Part shown: piece after piece, positions 1-8,994 of the stretch
Layout of the letters: each line of letters begins with the position of its first letter
How positions within the stretch are numbered: the first letter of the stretch is position 1
NCBI RefSeq assembly: GCF_018881965.1
Contig: NZ_JACVPI010000001.1
Span: 62,001-126,000, forward strand
DNA length: 64,000 nt
Origin: Polynucleobacter sp. JS-Polo-80-F4
GTDB lineage: Bacteria > Pseudomonadota > Gammaproteobacteria > Burkholderiales > Burkholderiaceae
Direction: 5' to 3'
Notes under the pieces: model-generated
The model's database searches: none
The model's input: the letters and a program-made list of their open reading frames with translations, nothing else
Told to the model about the DNA's origin: nothing
Translations under genes and position numbers: made by a program

Positions 1-592
1 CATCAATGATGACTGTTTCTACAGTGGCAGATGGATCAAATTCCATTACTGCTTGACCCAATTGCGCCGCAGCAGCCATTGGTGCGGCATCTTCTAAGAT
101 TGGCAAGCTTTGTAAATTTGTCAGGCTGAGATCGTCCAAGAACTGTTTGGTGGTGGCATATAAACCTGGACGGCCAATCGTTTCTTTATGGCCAATCACC
201 TCAACCCAACCGCGATCCTCTAATTGCTTCATCACGTTACTGCTGACGGCAACTCCGCGAATTTCCTCAATCTCACCACGAGTCACTGGCTGACGATAGG
301 CGATGATGGCTAATGTCTCCATCACAGCACGGGAATACTTTGGAGGCTTTTCTGGAGTCAGGCGATCGAGGTATTCACGCATCGAAAGACGGCTCTGAAA
401 ACGCCAGCCGGTAGCGATATGAACTAACTCCATACCCTTGTCATCCCAATTACGCTGGATTTCAATTAATGCTTCATCGATATCTGAGGTAGTGATGTCT
501 TCTATAAATAAGCGAGACAAATCAGCAACGGTGAGTGGCTCCTGCGCGCACAGGAGGGCTGTTTCAATTACGCGCTTATTGTGATCGTCCAT
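1..592 (-). CDS. scpB: Segregation and condensation protein B (3' end outside window)
   Basis: ScpB is the winged-helix partner of ScpA and SMC in the chromosome-condensing complex. The visible 197 codons start at the ATG read from 592 and run off the left edge, so the C-terminus is missing. The protein opens [20 protein letters not shown], and the conserved core reads [20 protein letters not shown] followed by a second winged helix with the IRGVAVSS and GRPGLYATT stretches, all characteristic of ScpB. Family identity is very clear. ScpA would be a normal neighbour but is not in the window. Confidence 0.93.
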   Translation of the reverse strand, partial: MDDHNKRVIETALLCAQEPLTVADLSRLFIEDITTSDIDEALIEIQRNWDDKGMELVHIATGWRFQSRLSMREYLDRLTPEKPPKYSRAVMETLAIIAYRQPVTRGEIEEIRGVAVSSNVMKQLEDRGWVEVIGHKETIGRPGLYATTKQFLDDLSLTNLQSLPILEDAAPMAAAAQLGQAVMEFDPSATVETVIID

Positions 593-779
593 AAAATTCG
601 GGCTACCAGGAGTCATCCTGATTAGACTTTAAAAATGTATTTAGTAATGGGTTTTGGTGTTCTCTAGCGACTACGGACAATCTATCTCATCAGTTCTTAT
701 TGGGATATGCCCGCGCTGAAACGAAGTCCTTTTCGTTCACCTTCCAACCATTATAAGGTAGGCTCAATACAATAGCTAT

Positions 780-1712
780 ATGCACAAGAATTCCACAAGA
801 CCCCCTTTATCCCCTCCAGATAGCCTAGATTCCATAGGGCGCCGCAGACTCCTGGGTCTCGGGAGCTTCGGAATGGGCATGGGCGCCCTTCTTGGCGCTG
901 CCGGGCTTAGCTCTTGCAGCATGATTAGCAGCAAAAAACCGGTGGTTGGCTTGGTTTTGGGCGCTGGTGCAGCCAGAGGTTTTGCCCATGTAGGTGTCAT
1001 TAAGGCTCTGGAGGCCCAAGGCATCAGACCTGACATTGTTGTCGGCAGTAGTGCAGGGAGCGTTATCGCCACCCTGCTGGCCTCAGGCGCCACAGGAAAT
1101 GATCTCAATCGCCTGGCCCTAAATCTGGATGAGGCCACGATTGCGGACTGGGGCCTTCCCTTTACCGGACGATTTGGCGGACTGATTAAGGGTGATGCGT
1201 TGCAAAACATGGTCAACCGGGAAGTGCAAAACAAAACTATCGAGCAAATGCGCATCCCTTTGGGCATCGTTGCCACAGAACTGCAGTCAGGCAAAGGTGT
1301 TTTATTTAGAACCGGAAATACCGGCTTGGCGGTTCGTGCGTCCTGCAGCGTGCCAGGTGTATTTCAGCCAGCAGTCATCAGCGGAAAGGAATACTTAGAT
1401 GGCGGCTTAGTGGCGCCAGTACCAGTTAGCTACGCCAGACAAATGGGAGCAACCTTAGTGATTGCCGTGAACATCTCAACCGAACCCGTTCTACAAGATG
1501 CCAGCGGAACGTTTGGCGTCTTGCAGCAAACCATTTCCATTATGCAAAGAAGCATCAATCAATACGAATTGAAAAGTGCTGATATCGTCATTCAGCCGCA
1601 ATTAAGGCAGATGAGTAGTAGTGACTTCAAATCCAGAAATGCAGCTATTCTTGCGGGCGAACTTGCCGCTCAAGAGCAAATGGGATTGATTAAAGAGAAG
1701 CTAAAGAGCTAA
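780..1712 (+). CDS. Patatin-like phospholipase, probable lipoprotein
   Basis: 310 aa serine acyl hydrolase of the patatin / RssA type. The N-terminus has a twin-arginine-like stretch (IGRRRLLGLGS) and a lipobox-like LSSC at about residues 43-46, so it is probably exported and lipid-anchored. The catalytic domain shows the glycine-rich oxyanion segment (GAGAARGFAHVG), the nucleophile elbow GSSAG and the DGG motif of the Ser-Asp dyad (LDGGLVAPVPV). The substrate is unknown; family members cleave phospholipids or other acyl esters. Only a weak ribosome binding site precedes the ATG at 780, so a slightly later start is possible. It is convergent with the NlpC/P60 gene. Confidence 0.88.
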   Translation: MHKNSTRPPLSPPDSLDSIGRRRLLGLGSFGMGMGALLGAAGLSSCSMISSKKPVVGLVLGAGAARGFAHVGVIKALEAQGIRPDIVVGSSAGSVIATLLASGATGNDLNRLALNLDEATIADWGLPFTGRFGGLIKGDALQNMVNREVQNKTIEQMRIPLGIVATELQSGKGVLFRTGNTGLAVRASCSVPGVFQPAVISGKEYLDGGLVAPVPVSYARQMGATLVIAVNISTEPVLQDASGTFGVLQQTISIMQRSINQYELKSADIVIQPQLRQMSSSDFKSRNAAILAGELAAQEQMGLIKEKLKS

Positions 1713-1738
1713 CTGCCATCAGGCTGAAGAGCTCTTGC

Positions 1739-2386
1739 TTAAAGGCTGCGTGACTTACGCTTGAGATTTTTAACTTCGTTCAGAAGTTCTTGACGCTCGG
1801 AATCGTTCAGGTTATCGCTACCATCTAAGCGACGTGCACCATCAAAACGCTTATCCCAATAGAGGCTACCAAGATCATCCACTCGAACATTCGTACCTTT
1901 AGAAGGAGAGTGAATGAACTTGTTGTCGCCCACATAAATTCCCACATGAGAAAAAGTGAGGCGCATCGTGTTAAAGAATACAAGATCGCCTGGCTGCAAC
2001 TCTTCACGAGTAATGGGTTTACCAACACGACTCATTTGAGTGGATTTGCGTGGCAACAAAAATCCGAGTTTGTCTTTAAAAACGTAGCCAACAAAACTAC
2101 TGCCATCTAATCCAGATTGCGGCAATTCTGTATCCCAGCGATAACGCACACCAATCACTTCCATGGCGCGGTTAATTAACTCTTCTGATTTACCGGTTAC
2201 GGTGTCTGCCAAGCGATCTGATACACGAGCAATATAAGAACGCCCCGCCTGGAACATGCTTTCTTTGGGAACTGCAACATCCGCAGATGCCTCAATCACT
2301 GGATCGGCCGCATAGGCAGATACAGAGACAATGGCACCCAAACTAAGGCCCAGTAGCTTTAAAAGCAGTACTTTTTTCAATGACAT
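1739..2386 (-). CDS. NlpC/P60 (C40) family protein lacking the catalytic cysteine
   Basis: 215 aa with a signal peptide (cut near AYAADP, residue 27) and a C-terminal NlpC/P60 fold. The order of conserved blocks fits cell-wall endopeptidases: RYRWD, LQPGDLVFF, SHVGIYVG with the catalytic His at about 147, and a final GARRLDG. The block that normally reads DCSGFV is D-G-S-S-F-V here (residues 94-99), so the nucleophilic Cys is Gly, confirmed by the codons GAT GGC AGT AGT. It is therefore either an inactive peptidoglycan-binding relative or uses one of the adjacent serines. It stands alone between a convergent patatin gene and yejF. Confidence 0.85.
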   Translation of the reverse strand: MSLKKVLLLKLLGLSLGAIVSVSAYAADPVIEASADVAVPKESMFQAGRSYIARVSDRLADTVTGKSEELINRAMEVIGVRYRWDTELPQSGLDGSSFVGYVFKDKLGFLLPRKSTQMSRVGKPITREELQPGDLVFFNTMRLTFSHVGIYVGDNKFIHSPSKGTNVRVDDLGSLYWDKRFDGARRLDGSDNLNDSERQELLNEVKNLKRKSRSL

Positions 2387-2533
2387 CGGATCAGTTTAAC
2401 AAAGAACCCTCAATTAACCAAGTCCTTAGTCTATGCTTAAGTCTTTGTTTATAAAGATAAATTTGCTTTAAAGAGGGGCAAATGCACCAATTTAGCCCAT
2501 TTAGGCAGGGTTTTCGCCCGCCCCCACCCTTCG

Positions 2534-4195
2534 CTAAGTCAGCTCAGCAGCTGCAAAAAGTTCTTTGGTGTAGGTCTGACGAGGATGCTTGATGAGGGTT
2601 TCAGTATCGCCAAACTCCACCACCTTACCCCCTTTGAGAACCATCACCTCATGTGACATTGCTCGAATTACTGCCAAGTCATGGCTAATCATCAGATAAG
2701 CCAAGTTGTACTTTTTCTGCAGCTCAGTCAACAAGGCAAGAACCTGCTTCTGTATGGAGACATCTAGTGCGGAGGTCGGCTCATCCAAAACCAAAATTTG
2801 TGGACGCAAGATTAAGGCACGTGCAATTGCAATCCGTTGACGTTGTCCACCAGAAAATTCATGGGGATATCGAAGTAATGCCGAACGATCAAGACCAACT
2901 TCTTTCAGCATATCCACTACACGATTCTCACGTTCCGAAGCCGACAGTTTTGGGAAGTGCACATCCAAACCCTCAGAAACGATCTGCAAAACATTCATGC
3001 GAGGCGACAGCGATCCAAAGGGATCCTGAAAAATCACCTGCAAGCTAGAGCGCATAGCGCGTCGCTCTATCGGTTTTAGTTTCCGCCAGTCATTACCAAG
3101 CACATCAACATCACCAGTAACTTCTGCATCAGAATCCCCTAGCAAACCAAGTACCGCCATACCCAATGTCGTCTTACCAGAGCCTGACTCACCAATGATG
3201 CCAATAGTCTGCCCCTGCTTAAGTTCAAAGCTAACTTTTTTTAGCACTTTATGCGATGGTGCTTTTTTAAACCAAGAAACAGACTCTGAACTCGGGTAGG
3301 CCACTGATAGTTCTTCTGTTTTTAATAGCACCGGTGCCAAGGGCATCAGTGGCGCCAAGTCACGCACGGGCTCACTATTCACCAAGGCGCGGGTGTAAGG
3401 ATCTTCTGGATGCTCAAACACTTTTTTGGTAGAGCCAGACTCTAGCAAGTTCCCTTGATTGAGCACTGCTACTCGTTGGGCAAAATGTTTCACTAAATTG
3501 AGATCATGGGTAATCAACAAAATGCCCATGCCACCATGATCCTTGGATTCTTCTTGGAGCTCTTTGAGTAAATCTAAGATTTGCAAACGCAAACTGACAT
3601 CCAAAGCCGTGGTGGGCTCATCTGCAATCAATAGCCGTGGTTTACACGCCAAAGCCATCGCAATCATGGCGCGCTGCCTTTGACCACCAGATAGTTGATG
3701 TGGATAAGAATGGAAACGACGCTCGGGCTCAGGAATCCCAGTCTTTCTGAGCAAGTCAATCGCAGCATCAATGGAGTCTGCTTTAGAAATTAAAGGCTGG
3801 TAAATTTGTACTGCTTCAATAATTTGATTGCCGACAGTAAATAACGGGTTAAGAGCAGTCATTGGCTCCTGAAACACCATTGCAATTTCACGACCACGAA
3901 TTTCCCGAATGTCTTGCATAGACATGGATAGCAAATCTACCGTGCCCTTACCGTCCTTTTTGCTCCACAGGATCTTTCCAGAAACCTTGGCACCCTCAGG
4001 TTCGAGCCGCAAAGGCGCTAAGGCGGTCAGCGTCTTACCAGAACCCGACTCTCCCACTAAAGCAACACGCTCACCAATGCCGATTTCTAAATCGAGATGA
4101 TTGACAGCAAACTTTTCGCGTCGACCCGATCCAAATGAAATGCACAGATCTTCATAGCGCAATAAGGACTGCTTTTGAGTTGAAACTTCGCTCAT
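2534..4195 (-). CDS. yejF: Peptide ABC transporter, duplicated ATP-binding protein YejF
   Basis: 553 aa protein with two ABC ATPase domains in one chain (about residues 8-265 and 295-545), as in YejF. Each half has a Walker A (GESGSGKT), an LSGGQRQR or FSGGQRQR signature and a Walker B with LIADEPT or LVLDEPT. It should energise uptake of oligopeptides through YejB and YejE; the family also imports microcin C-like compounds. Its start overlaps the yejE stop by an ATGA, so translation is coupled. It is the last gene of the yejABEF operon. Confidence 0.95.
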   Translation of the reverse strand: MSEVSTQKQSLLRYEDLCISFGSGRREKFAVNHLDLEIGIGERVALVGESGSGKTLTALAPLRLEPEGAKVSGKILWSKKDGKGTVDLLSMSMQDIREIRGREIAMVFQEPMTALNPLFTVGNQIIEAVQIYQPLISKADSIDAAIDLLRKTGIPEPERRFHSYPHQLSGGQRQRAMIAMALACKPRLLIADEPTTALDVSLRLQILDLLKELQEESKDHGGMGILLITHDLNLVKHFAQRVAVLNQGNLLESGSTKKVFEHPEDPYTRALVNSEPVRDLAPLMPLAPVLLKTEELSVAYPSSESVSWFKKAPSHKVLKKVSFELKQGQTIGIIGESGSGKTTLGMAVLGLLGDSDAEVTGDVDVLGNDWRKLKPIERRAMRSSLQVIFQDPFGSLSPRMNVLQIVSEGLDVHFPKLSASERENRVVDMLKEVGLDRSALLRYPHEFSGGQRQRIAIARALILRPQILVLDEPTSALDVSIQKQVLALLTELQKKYNLAYLMISHDLAVIRAMSHEVMVLKGGKVVEFGDTETLIKHPRQTYTKELFAAAELT

Positions 4196-5217
4196 GGGCG
4201 CCCTCCACTCATCAACCCAGCTTTGCGAGAATCAAAAGCATTACGCAATGCTTCGCCCATAAAAGTTAATAGCAACAGGGTCGCTACCAAGACTACGAAA
4301 GTGGATAAAGAGATCCACCAAGCATCCAAATTACTTTTCCCTTGAGAGAGCAACTCCCCAAGACTTGGCGTTCCAGGAGGAACCCCTAAACCTAAAAAGT
4401 CCAAACTAGTTAAAGAAAGGATGGCAGCGCTCATGCGAAACGGCAAAAAGGTAATTACCGGTGTCAGACTATTAGGCAGAATATGGCGCCACATGATTTG
4501 GACATTCGTCAAACCTAGCGCTCTTGCGGCACGCACATACTCCAAGGCGCGATTACGGAAAAATTCTGCGCGGACGTAATCCGATAAACCCATCCAACCA
4601 AATGCTGCTAGCAAAATAATTAATAAAGAAACGCTGGGATTAAAGATTGAAGCAAAAATAATGAGCAAGTAGAGCTCAGGCATAGCCGACCAGATTTCAA
4701 TTAAGCGCTGGGAAACCAAGTCAAACTTGCCCCCAAAGAAGCCCATTAAAGATCCAGTAATGATGCCTACACTCACTCCGACAATAGTCAGTGCGAGACC
4801 AAAGAGAATGGATAGACGGAAACCATAAATGAGGCGAGCCAATACATCGCGCCCACGATCATCAGTCCCTAACCAGTTCTCCCAAGAAGGCGGCGCAGGA
4901 TTGGGTACTTGTGAAAAGTAATTGAGCGTCTCATAGCTATAGTGAATCGGCGGATAGATTGCCCAGTTGCCATCACTGGTGATGTTGTGACGGATGTCAG
5001 GATCCAAGAAGTCAGTTGGCGTAGCGAAGTCGCCGCCAAAAACAGTTTCCGGTTGGCTTTTCACAATTGGGAAGTAGAAATGGCCTTCGTAGCGGACTAC
5101 CAATGGCTTGTCATTCGCAATCAACTCAGCACACATCGACAAGCCAAATAGAATCATGAAGATCCATAGGCTCGCATAACCCACGCGGCTATTTTTAAAT
5201 CGGTGCCAACGACTCAT
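4192..5217 (-). CDS. yejE: Peptide ABC transporter permease YejE
   Basis: 341 aa inner-membrane permease, with one N-terminal helix, a periplasmic segment of about 100 residues (including the ENWLGTDDRGRDVLARL loop typical of DppC/OppC/YejE) and about five further helices. The EAA-loop equivalent lies near the RAARALG stretch. I chose the ATG at 5217 (MSRWHRF) because it overlaps the yejB stop as ATGA. The open frame extends 17 codons upstream to 5268, but only over the end of yejB. Confidence 0.93.
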   Translation of the reverse strand: MSRWHRFKNSRVGYASLWIFMILFGLSMCAELIANDKPLVVRYEGHFYFPIVKSQPETVFGGDFATPTDFLDPDIRHNITSDGNWAIYPPIHYSYETLNYFSQVPNPAPPSWENWLGTDDRGRDVLARLIYGFRLSILFGLALTIVGVSVGIITGSLMGFFGGKFDLVSQRLIEIWSAMPELYLLIIFASIFNPSVSLLIILLAAFGWMGLSDYVRAEFFRNRALEYVRAARALGLTNVQIMWRHILPNSLTPVITFLPFRMSAAILSLTSLDFLGLGVPPGTPSLGELLSQGKSNLDAWWISLSTFVVLVATLLLLTFMGEALRNAFDSRKAGLMSGGRP

Positions 5218-6290
5218 GAGCCCCCTCCAGCACCAAACTGAATGCGCGGGTCCACATATACATAGCAAAGATCAGAAATGAGCTTAGTGAATAAGCCAAT
5301 CAGCGTAAACAAATATAAAGTGCCGAAAACTACTGGGTAGTCACGACGCATCACAGACTCGTAAGAAAGCAAACCAAGTCCGTCCAGAGAAAATAGCGTC
5401 TCGATCAACAATGAGCCAGTAAAGAATGCGCCAATAAATGCTGCGGGGAAACCCGTCACTAGCGGCAAGAGTGCATTGCGAAATACGTGCTTCCATAACA
5501 CTTGCTTTTCAGTAAGTCCTTTTGCGCGCGCAGTCAAAACATACTGCTTACGAATCTCTTCCAAGAAAGAATTCTTAGTCAACATAGTAACTACGGCAAA
5601 ACTACCTAAGACAGATGCGGTAATTGGCAACACTAAATGCCACAAGTAATCCATGACCTTACCAATCAAACTGAGATCACTCCAGTTATCCGATGTTAGA
5701 CCTCGTAGTGGAAATAGCTGCAAGAAGCTACCACCTCCAAAGAGCACGAGCAATAGGACTCCCAATACAAAGCCTGGAATCGCATAACCAACCAGAATCA
5801 TGCTACTTGTAATGGCATCAAAGCGCGAACCATCGCGCACTGCTTTGGCAATACCCAAGGGAATAGATACCAAATAAGTAATGAAGAAAGTCCATAAACC
5901 GATGCTGATCGAGACCGGTAATTTAGAGACGACCAAACTCCAAACACTTTCATGCTGGTAATAGCTTTGCCCTAAATCAAATCTAGCAAAGCGCCCCAAC
6001 ATCATGAAATAACGCTCGAGTGGCGGCTTATCAAAACCGTACAAAGCTTTTACTTCTTCAAGGCGCTGCGCATCTACACCTTGGCGCCCGCGATAGGTTG
6101 AACCAGAGCCAGAAGATTCAGAGCCTCCTGTTGCTGCGCCACCCTTGCCTTTTAACTCAAGCACCATTTGCTCTACAGGGCCACCCGGCACAAATTGCAC
6201 AACTGCAAAGGTAAGCGTTAGCACCCCCAAGATGGTTGGGATCATTAAGAGCAAACGTTTAAAAATATAGGCGCGCATTTGACCTTGCAT
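5214..6290 (-). CDS. yejB: Peptide ABC transporter permease YejB
   Basis: 358 aa integral membrane permease of the DppB/OppB/YejB type. The first helix reads YIFKRLLLMIPTILGVLTLT, followed by the PGGPVEQ segment, a soluble insert rich in Gly and Ser, and the BPD_transp_1 domain with the RAKGLTEKQVLWKHVFRNAL cytoplasmic loop that contacts the ATPase. The start overlaps the stop of yejA as TAATG. The order A-B-E-F on the minus strand is the standard operon. Confidence 0.94.
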   Translation of the reverse strand: MQGQMRAYIFKRLLLMIPTILGVLTLTFAVVQFVPGGPVEQMVLELKGKGGAATGGSESSGSGSTYRGRQGVDAQRLEEVKALYGFDKPPLERYFMMLGRFARFDLGQSYYQHESVWSLVVSKLPVSISIGLWTFFITYLVSIPLGIAKAVRDGSRFDAITSSMILVGYAIPGFVLGVLLLVLFGGGSFLQLFPLRGLTSDNWSDLSLIGKVMDYLWHLVLPITASVLGSFAVVTMLTKNSFLEEIRKQYVLTARAKGLTEKQVLWKHVFRNALLPLVTGFPAAFIGAFFTGSLLIETLFSLDGLGLLSYESVMRRDYPVVFGTLYLFTLIGLFTKLISDLCYVYVDPRIQFGAGGGS

Positions 6291-8158
6291 TATTTAGCCT
6301 CTTCCTTCCACCAATTTTGCATGATCCAGGCCTCGGCCGAGTAATACAAAGGGGGCTCTGGGTAGCGCATCTCATTACGGAAGGCAACGCGATGGGTTGG
6401 GTTGTACCACTGCGGCACCACGTAGTAACTATTCCACAAGACTCTATCCAATGCTCTGGTAGCGGTTCTTAACTGCTCGCGATTTTGTGCTTTAGTAATT
6501 TCATCGATCAAAGCGTCAACCACTGGCGATTGCACGCCAATCACATTGTCAGAGCCTTTTTCTTTAGCGGCCTGACTACCAAAGCGATCCCAGAGTTCGT
6601 TGCCTGGGTTTTGGGAGTCCTGAAAACGCACTGTTGTCATATCAAAGTCATACTCATTCATGCGTTTTTGATGCAGAGCGAAGTCGCTTGTTCGAATATC
6701 TACCTGCACTCCCAACTTTTCTAAGTTACGCACATAAGCAGAGATCACTCTCAAGAAAAATCCGCCATCCTCGACAATCTCAAAACGAAATGGCTCGCCC
6801 TTTTCATTGCGCAATGCGCCGTCACGATATTGCCAGCCAGCATGCAGCAGGAGTTCACGGGCTTTCTTTAAGTTCTGACGCAAACTACCCGGGGGCTTTG
6901 TTGATGGTGCAGCAGGCATGGGCCCAAAGACAGCATCTGGAACCCATTGCGGATATTTATCCTTTAAGGGCTTAAGTAACTTTAATTCAGCATCAGTTGG
7001 CTTACGGGGACCATCAAAGTTAGCACTCAAGTCACTGTTCGTGAAATAGCTATTAATCCGACTGTATTGATCAAAAAAGATTTGGCGATTGAGCCATTCA
7101 AAATCGAGTGCGTAACCCAAGGCTTCACGAACACGCGCATCTTTGAATATGGGGCGACGGACATTCATGGCGAAACCTTGCATGCCAGCACCGTTGTGAT
7201 TGAGGAATGCTTTCTTTAATAGAATGCCCTTATCAAATTTGGAGCCCACATACCCTTTGGCCCAAATCTTGGCGCGGTATTCCACTAGAGCATCAAACTC
7301 TCCTGCCTTAAAGGCTTCTAGCCTGACAGCATCGTCGCTATAGAGTTTGTAAAGCACTCGATCGAAGTTATAAAAACCAACTCTCACGTTTAAGGGCTTA
7401 CTAAGTTGATCCGCCCAATAGTTTGGGTTCTTTTTATAAACTATCGATTTACCCGCTTTAAAAGATTCAATCAAATAAGGCCCGCTACCAATCGGCGCCT
7501 CAAAGGCGATCTTCTCAAAAGGGATGACCGTTCCATCTGGTTTCTTACCCCAGTTACGCGAGAACACTGGAAAGGTTCCCGCCAAGATTGGAAGTTCAGC
7601 GTTGTCATTTTTGAAATCAAATCGAATCGATCGTTCCGATAAAACTATCGCTTCTTTAATATCTACAAAGGTAGTTTTATATCGGGGGTGAGCTTTACCA
7701 CTCATCAAAGTATCAAAACTATATTTAACGTCTGCAGCCAAGACTGGGCTGCCATCTGAAAACTTCGCCTCAGAGCGAATGTGGAAAGTGACCGACTTAT
7801 GGTCTTTGGCCACTTGAATATCGTCCGCCAATAGACCGTAAATACTAGACACCTCATCAGCACTTCCCTCTGCCAAGGATTCAAACATCAACTCGATACC
7901 GGGGGCAGTGATGCCTCTGAGGGTGAATGGGTTGAATTTATCAAAGCTCGTTCTTTGTCCAGGGTTTGGCAATACCAGGGTTCCACCCCTGGGAGCATTG
8001 GGATTTACGTAATCAAAATGGGCAAATCCCTCGGGATACTTGGGTTTACCGTACTGCGCAATCCCCTGCCCAGCTAGAGCTATATTGGCCCCAAGCCCTA
8101 CTAGCAGGGCTAGCAGCAAGAAATGGGCGATTTGTCGAATGGGCTTTAGGGTGGGCAT
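6290..8158 (-). CDS. yejA: Periplasmic peptide-binding protein YejA
   Basis: 622 aa extracellular solute-binding protein of family 5, the length expected for YejA. It has a signal peptide ending near ANIALAGQG. The mature part contains the YPEGFAHFDYVNPNAPRGG opening and the ADDVKYSFDTL block of SBP_bac_5 proteins. It delivers peptides to YejB/YejE. It is the first gene of the operon, and its promoter must lie in the 50 bp shared with the divergent fabI. Confidence 0.94.
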   Translation of the reverse strand: MPTLKPIRQIAHFLLLALLVGLGANIALAGQGIAQYGKPKYPEGFAHFDYVNPNAPRGGTLVLPNPGQRTSFDKFNPFTLRGITAPGIELMFESLAEGSADEVSSIYGLLADDIQVAKDHKSVTFHIRSEAKFSDGSPVLAADVKYSFDTLMSGKAHPRYKTTFVDIKEAIVLSERSIRFDFKNDNAELPILAGTFPVFSRNWGKKPDGTVIPFEKIAFEAPIGSGPYLIESFKAGKSIVYKKNPNYWADQLSKPLNVRVGFYNFDRVLYKLYSDDAVRLEAFKAGEFDALVEYRAKIWAKGYVGSKFDKGILLKKAFLNHNGAGMQGFAMNVRRPIFKDARVREALGYALDFEWLNRQIFFDQYSRINSYFTNSDLSANFDGPRKPTDAELKLLKPLKDKYPQWVPDAVFGPMPAAPSTKPPGSLRQNLKKARELLLHAGWQYRDGALRNEKGEPFRFEIVEDGGFFLRVISAYVRNLEKLGVQVDIRTSDFALHQKRMNEYDFDMTTVRFQDSQNPGNELWDRFGSQAAKEKGSDNVIGVQSPVVDALIDEITKAQNREQLRTATRALDRVLWNSYYVVPQWYNPTHRVAFRNEMRYPEPPLYYSAEAWIMQNWWKEEAK

Positions 8159-8208
8159 ATATGCAACAATTGTAGATAGCTAATCATATTTGAAGTAAAG
8201 GACACAAC

Positions 8209-8994
8209 ATGGGCTTTCTCACCGGCAAAAAAATCCTCATTACCGGACTCCTCTCCAACCGCTCTATTGCCTATGGCATCGCCAAGGCCTGCCACCGTGA
8301 AGGCGCTGAACTAGCCTTTACCTATGTGGGCGAGCGCTTTAAGGACCGCATTGTTGATTTTGCTAAAGAATTCAATACCGAACTCATTTTTGACTGCGAT
8401 GTGGGCAGCGATGAACAAATCAGCGCTCTTTTTAAGGATTTAGCCAAATCCTGGCCTCAGTTTGATGGCTTTGTACACGCCATTGGTTTTGCCCCACGCG
8501 AGGCAATTGCAGGTGATTTCTTAGAAGGCCTTTCTCGCGAAGGATTCAAGATTGCACATGACATCTCTGCATATAGCTTCCCAGCAATGGCAAAAGAGGC
8601 ACTGCCAATGTTGCGAGATAAATCTTCATTGCTCACCTTGACGTATTTAGGCTCCATGAAGAATGTTCCTAACTACAACACGATGGGTTTAGCAAAAGCA
8701 TCACTTGAAGCTTCTGTTCGATACCTCGCTGGTTCCGTTGGTCCCAAAGGTATTCGCGCTAACGGCATCTCTGCTGGACCAATCAAAACTTTGGCAGCTT
8801 CAGGCATCAAAGGCTTTGGCAAGATTTTGCAAGCGGTTGAGGAGACTGCACCCCTTCGTCGCAACGTGACGATTGATGACGTAGGCAATACTGCTGCATT
8901 CTTATTATCTGATCTAGCAAACGGCATCACAGCTGAAATCATTTATGTGGATAACGGCTTTAGTCAAGTTGTAGGTGGAATGGACGAAGTTTGA
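8209..8994 (+). CDS. fabI: Enoyl-[acyl-carrier-protein] reductase (NADH)
   Basis: 261 aa short-chain dehydrogenase of the FabI type, which performs the last reduction in each fatty-acid elongation cycle. The Rossmann start reads GKKILITGLLSNRSIAYGIA, with the long FabI glycine loop. The catalytic Tyr-x6-Lys is in YNTMGLAK, with the preceding conserved Tyr in LTYLGS. A good ribosome binding site (AAAGGA) lies 8 bp before the ATG. It overlaps the downstream chrA start by 4 bp. Confidence 0.96.
   Translation: MGFLTGKKILITGLLSNRSIAYGIAKACHREGAELAFTYVGERFKDRIVDFAKEFNTELIFDCDVGSDEQISALFKDLAKSWPQFDGFVHAIGFAPREAIAGDFLEGLSREGFKIAHDISAYSFPAMAKEALPMLRDKSSLLTLTYLGSMKNVPNYNTMGLAKASLEASVRYLAGSVGPKGIRANGISAGPIKTLAASGIKGFGKILQAVEETAPLRRNVTIDDVGNTAAFLLSDLANGITAEIIYVDNGFSQVVGGMDEV

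Noticed and set aside
611-640. GTCATCCTG motif between scpB and the patatin gene as a PHO box
   Set aside because: Only one unit, with no partner 11 bp away.
5218-5268. N-terminal extension of yejE
   Set aside because: It lies within yejB; the ATG at 5217 overlaps the yejB stop in the usual ATGA manner.
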